Assembly (NCBI GenBank): GCA_021323865.1
Contig: JAJPKF010000026.1
Coordinates: 61,660-125,659, forward strand
Length of the DNA: 64,000 nucleotides
Reading direction: 5' to 3'
DNA from: Pseudomonadota bacterium
Lineage (GTDB): Bacteria > Chloroflexota > UBA5177 > JAJPKF01
The translations under genes were made by a program, and so were the position numbers. The notes under the pieces were generated by a model. That model saw only the letters and a program-made list of their open reading frames with translations, made no database searches and was not told the origin of the DNA. How positions within the stretch are numbered: the stretch's first letter is position 1; each line of letters begins with the position of its first letter. Shown here piece by piece: positions 62,847 through 64,000 of the stretch.

Positions 62847-63684
62847 GTGCTGGAGGGTGGGATCCGCATCATCACTCAGCGCGGCTTCAACGTGGCCCTG
62901 GGCCGACATAAAAACCCGACCACCGGCCAGAGGACCGCCGGAAAGCCCGGGTTTTTGTCGGCGAAGAGGCTCGAACCCTTTATTTCGCCCGACTTAGAGC
63001 GGTCGTCGGAACCCATCCTCTTTCACTCCCGCGGAGGCTATCGGGGCAATATCGGATTTGGATACCTTGCGGAGCTGCTCCCCCTGGTGTGTAGTACATT
63101 CGTTGACCCAGATGATGCAGGAGCCTTGCCGAAGAGCGAAGCGAACAAGCGTACTGTGCAGCGCGCGCGGCAGCTGCTACGCGCGTTCGCAACGGTGGGA
63201 ATCATCGCCCTGGTTGACGAGGCGACCGGATACCAGGAGGACCGTGATCGAGACGAATTGCAACGGATCCTCGCAGCATACATCTCCCCGGCGCTCATGC
63301 CATGGACGCGCCGATTCCCGGAGGCCTTCTATCAGGAAATGTTCCGGCTTTGGGGATGGACACACCGGCCCAAGCGGCCACAGTATCGTCCCCTTTTAGC
63401 TGGCAAGCTCACGAAGCAGTTTATCTACGAGCAGTTGCCTCCTGGCGTTTGTGAGGAATTGGAACGGCTTAACCCTCCGAACGAAAAGGGGCATCGGAAA
63501 CGCAAGCACTTCCAGTTCCTTACCAAACGAGATTGGGAACCCGCATCTAGAGAAGCAGGTCGCGGTCGTCTCGGCCCTCATGGCGATTTCCCCGAACCGG
63601 AGGATCTATCTACGCAACTTCGCCCGTGCGTTCCCAGGTGGCCCGCGACAGCTCGAACTTCTTCCCGATGAAGACGAGGAGTAG
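62847..63684 (+). pseudogene. P63C-domain protein gene, frameshifted
   Basis: The protein matches the P63C domain family throughout: VLEGGIRIITQRGFNVALGR, FATVGIIALVDEATGYQEDR, RRFPEAFYQEMFRLWGW, RPLLAGKLTKQFIYEQLPPG and NEKGHRKRKHFQFLT. At 63525-63528 (AAAC) one extra base breaks the frame. The family sequence NEIGNPHLEKQVAVVSALM and the natural end RQLELLPDEDEE continue in the next frame (track ORF 63451-63684). No ATG opens the gene, and IDCAV upstream of the GTG suggests the amino terminus is eroded too. P63C proteins are typical of phage and mobile regions; the function is unknown. Confidence 0.75.
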
Positions 63685-63967
63685 AGCGGGAACAGGGAAA
63701 GGGCGTTACCCGGGCGGCGGAACCGGCAAACACACAGGGTCCCGAGGAATCCGCCTCGGATGCCACCTTAGATGCGTCGGCCGTGTGGCCTCCGCCGCAT
63801 CCATCGCTGACCCGTAGCGAGCCGCGCGCCGCCCTCCCCATGGCAAACTAGGTCAAGCGCTGAGTCGTGGCTGATGCGTATCGCTATACTCGCTGTCCGT
63901 CCCCCCAAAAACTGGTCCACTTTGAGTCTCGTGGTTTGAGAATTCAGTAAGACCAGTTGGAGGTGGT
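63685..63967. other. Non-coding stretch ending in a probable IS left end
   Basis: No supported gene in 63685-63895. From about 63896 the sequence TGTCCGTCCCCCCAAAAACT and the following GGTCCACTTTGAG resemble the terminal repeat and leader of IS3-type elements. The match is from memory, and the partner end is outside the window. Confidence 0.45.
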
Positions 63968-64000
63968 ATGGCAGCGGCCAAGAAGTACAGCGTAGAGAAG
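63968..64000 (+). mobile_element. Start of a transposase orfA (IS3-like), cut by window edge
   Basis: ATG 63968 follows GGAGG with four bases of spacing and encodes MAAAKKYSVEK up to the last base. Short basic openings of this kind are typical of the helix-turn-helix orfA of IS3-family elements, and the IS-end-like sequence 70 bases upstream supports this. Only 11 codons are visible, so the family is tentative. Confidence 0.5.

Overview
The window is 64 kb of high-GC bacterial chromosome with densely packed, often overlapping genes on both strands. No rRNA, tRNA or CRISPR array is visible. The gene content suits a soil-type lineage of the Chloroflexota/Dormibacterota kind: the classical menaquinone pathway, membrane-anchored YvcK relatives, an alternative GlmU, an archaeal-type LeuC/LeuD pair and many signal-peptide proteins, including one lipoprotein. 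That placement is inference, because no phylogenetic marker was compared.

Layout. (1) 1-12.4 kb is an exopolysaccharide locus: the tail of a GT4, a GT2, a secreted glycosidase-like lipoprotein, a methyltransferase, a Wzx-like flippase, a nucleotide-sugar epimerase, a hexapeptide acyltransferase, a Wzy/WaaL-like polymerase/ligase, a Wzc-like tyrosine autokinase and a long-form RmlA. (2) 12.4-25.6 kb is redox and signalling: NDH-2, a PAS/GAF sensor kinase, a secreted phosphoesterase, a zinc-ribbon protein, a ferric-reductase-like flavocytochrome with an exported FMN-binding partner, two secreted beta-propellers, an OmpR-type two-component pair and a dienelactone hydrolase. (3) 25.7-31 kb is sugar-phosphate metabolism: a phosphomannomutase, an alternative GlmU and two divergent YvcK/CofD-like paralogues, one with membrane segments. 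(4) 31-37 kb is stress defence: a peroxiredoxin whose peroxidatic Cys codon is TGA (a probable selenoprotein), a small acidic protein, two trypsin-like/PDZ proteases with a LuxR regulator, Mn-type superoxide dismutase, an Nramp-like transporter and a BON protein. (5) 37-46.4 kb: a CoxE-like VWA protein, a MoxR ATPase, a LOG protein, cytidine deaminase, GreA, a MaoC hydratase, GyrB, an unlisted 54-aa membrane protein behind a strong promoter/operator, proline dehydrogenase and an NlpC/P60 hydrolase. (6) 46.7-51.2 kb: a GT4, then a LeuA-like synthase with LeuC and LeuD. (7) 51.4-62.5 kb: an SRPBCC protein, a CAP protein, a frameshifted nitroreductase, and a menF-D-H-B-A-E operon whose last gene overlaps a GH9 cellulase. 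(8) 62.8-64 kb is mobile-looking: a frameshifted P63C-domain gene and the start of a transposase.

The standout observation is the probable selenocysteine peroxiredoxin at 31112-31600. The TGA replaces exactly the active-site Cys in a PxxxTxxC motif, the protein has no other Cys, and the gene has its own Shine-Dalgarno and promoter. Also notable are a 54-aa membrane protein under a near-consensus promoter with a 9-bp palindromic operator, an obg GTPase relic, a likely CTG start on the membrane YvcK paralogue, and two single-base frameshifts that split recognisable genes. Several ORF-track starts are corrected from Shine-Dalgarno position, signal-peptide geometry or domain boundaries.
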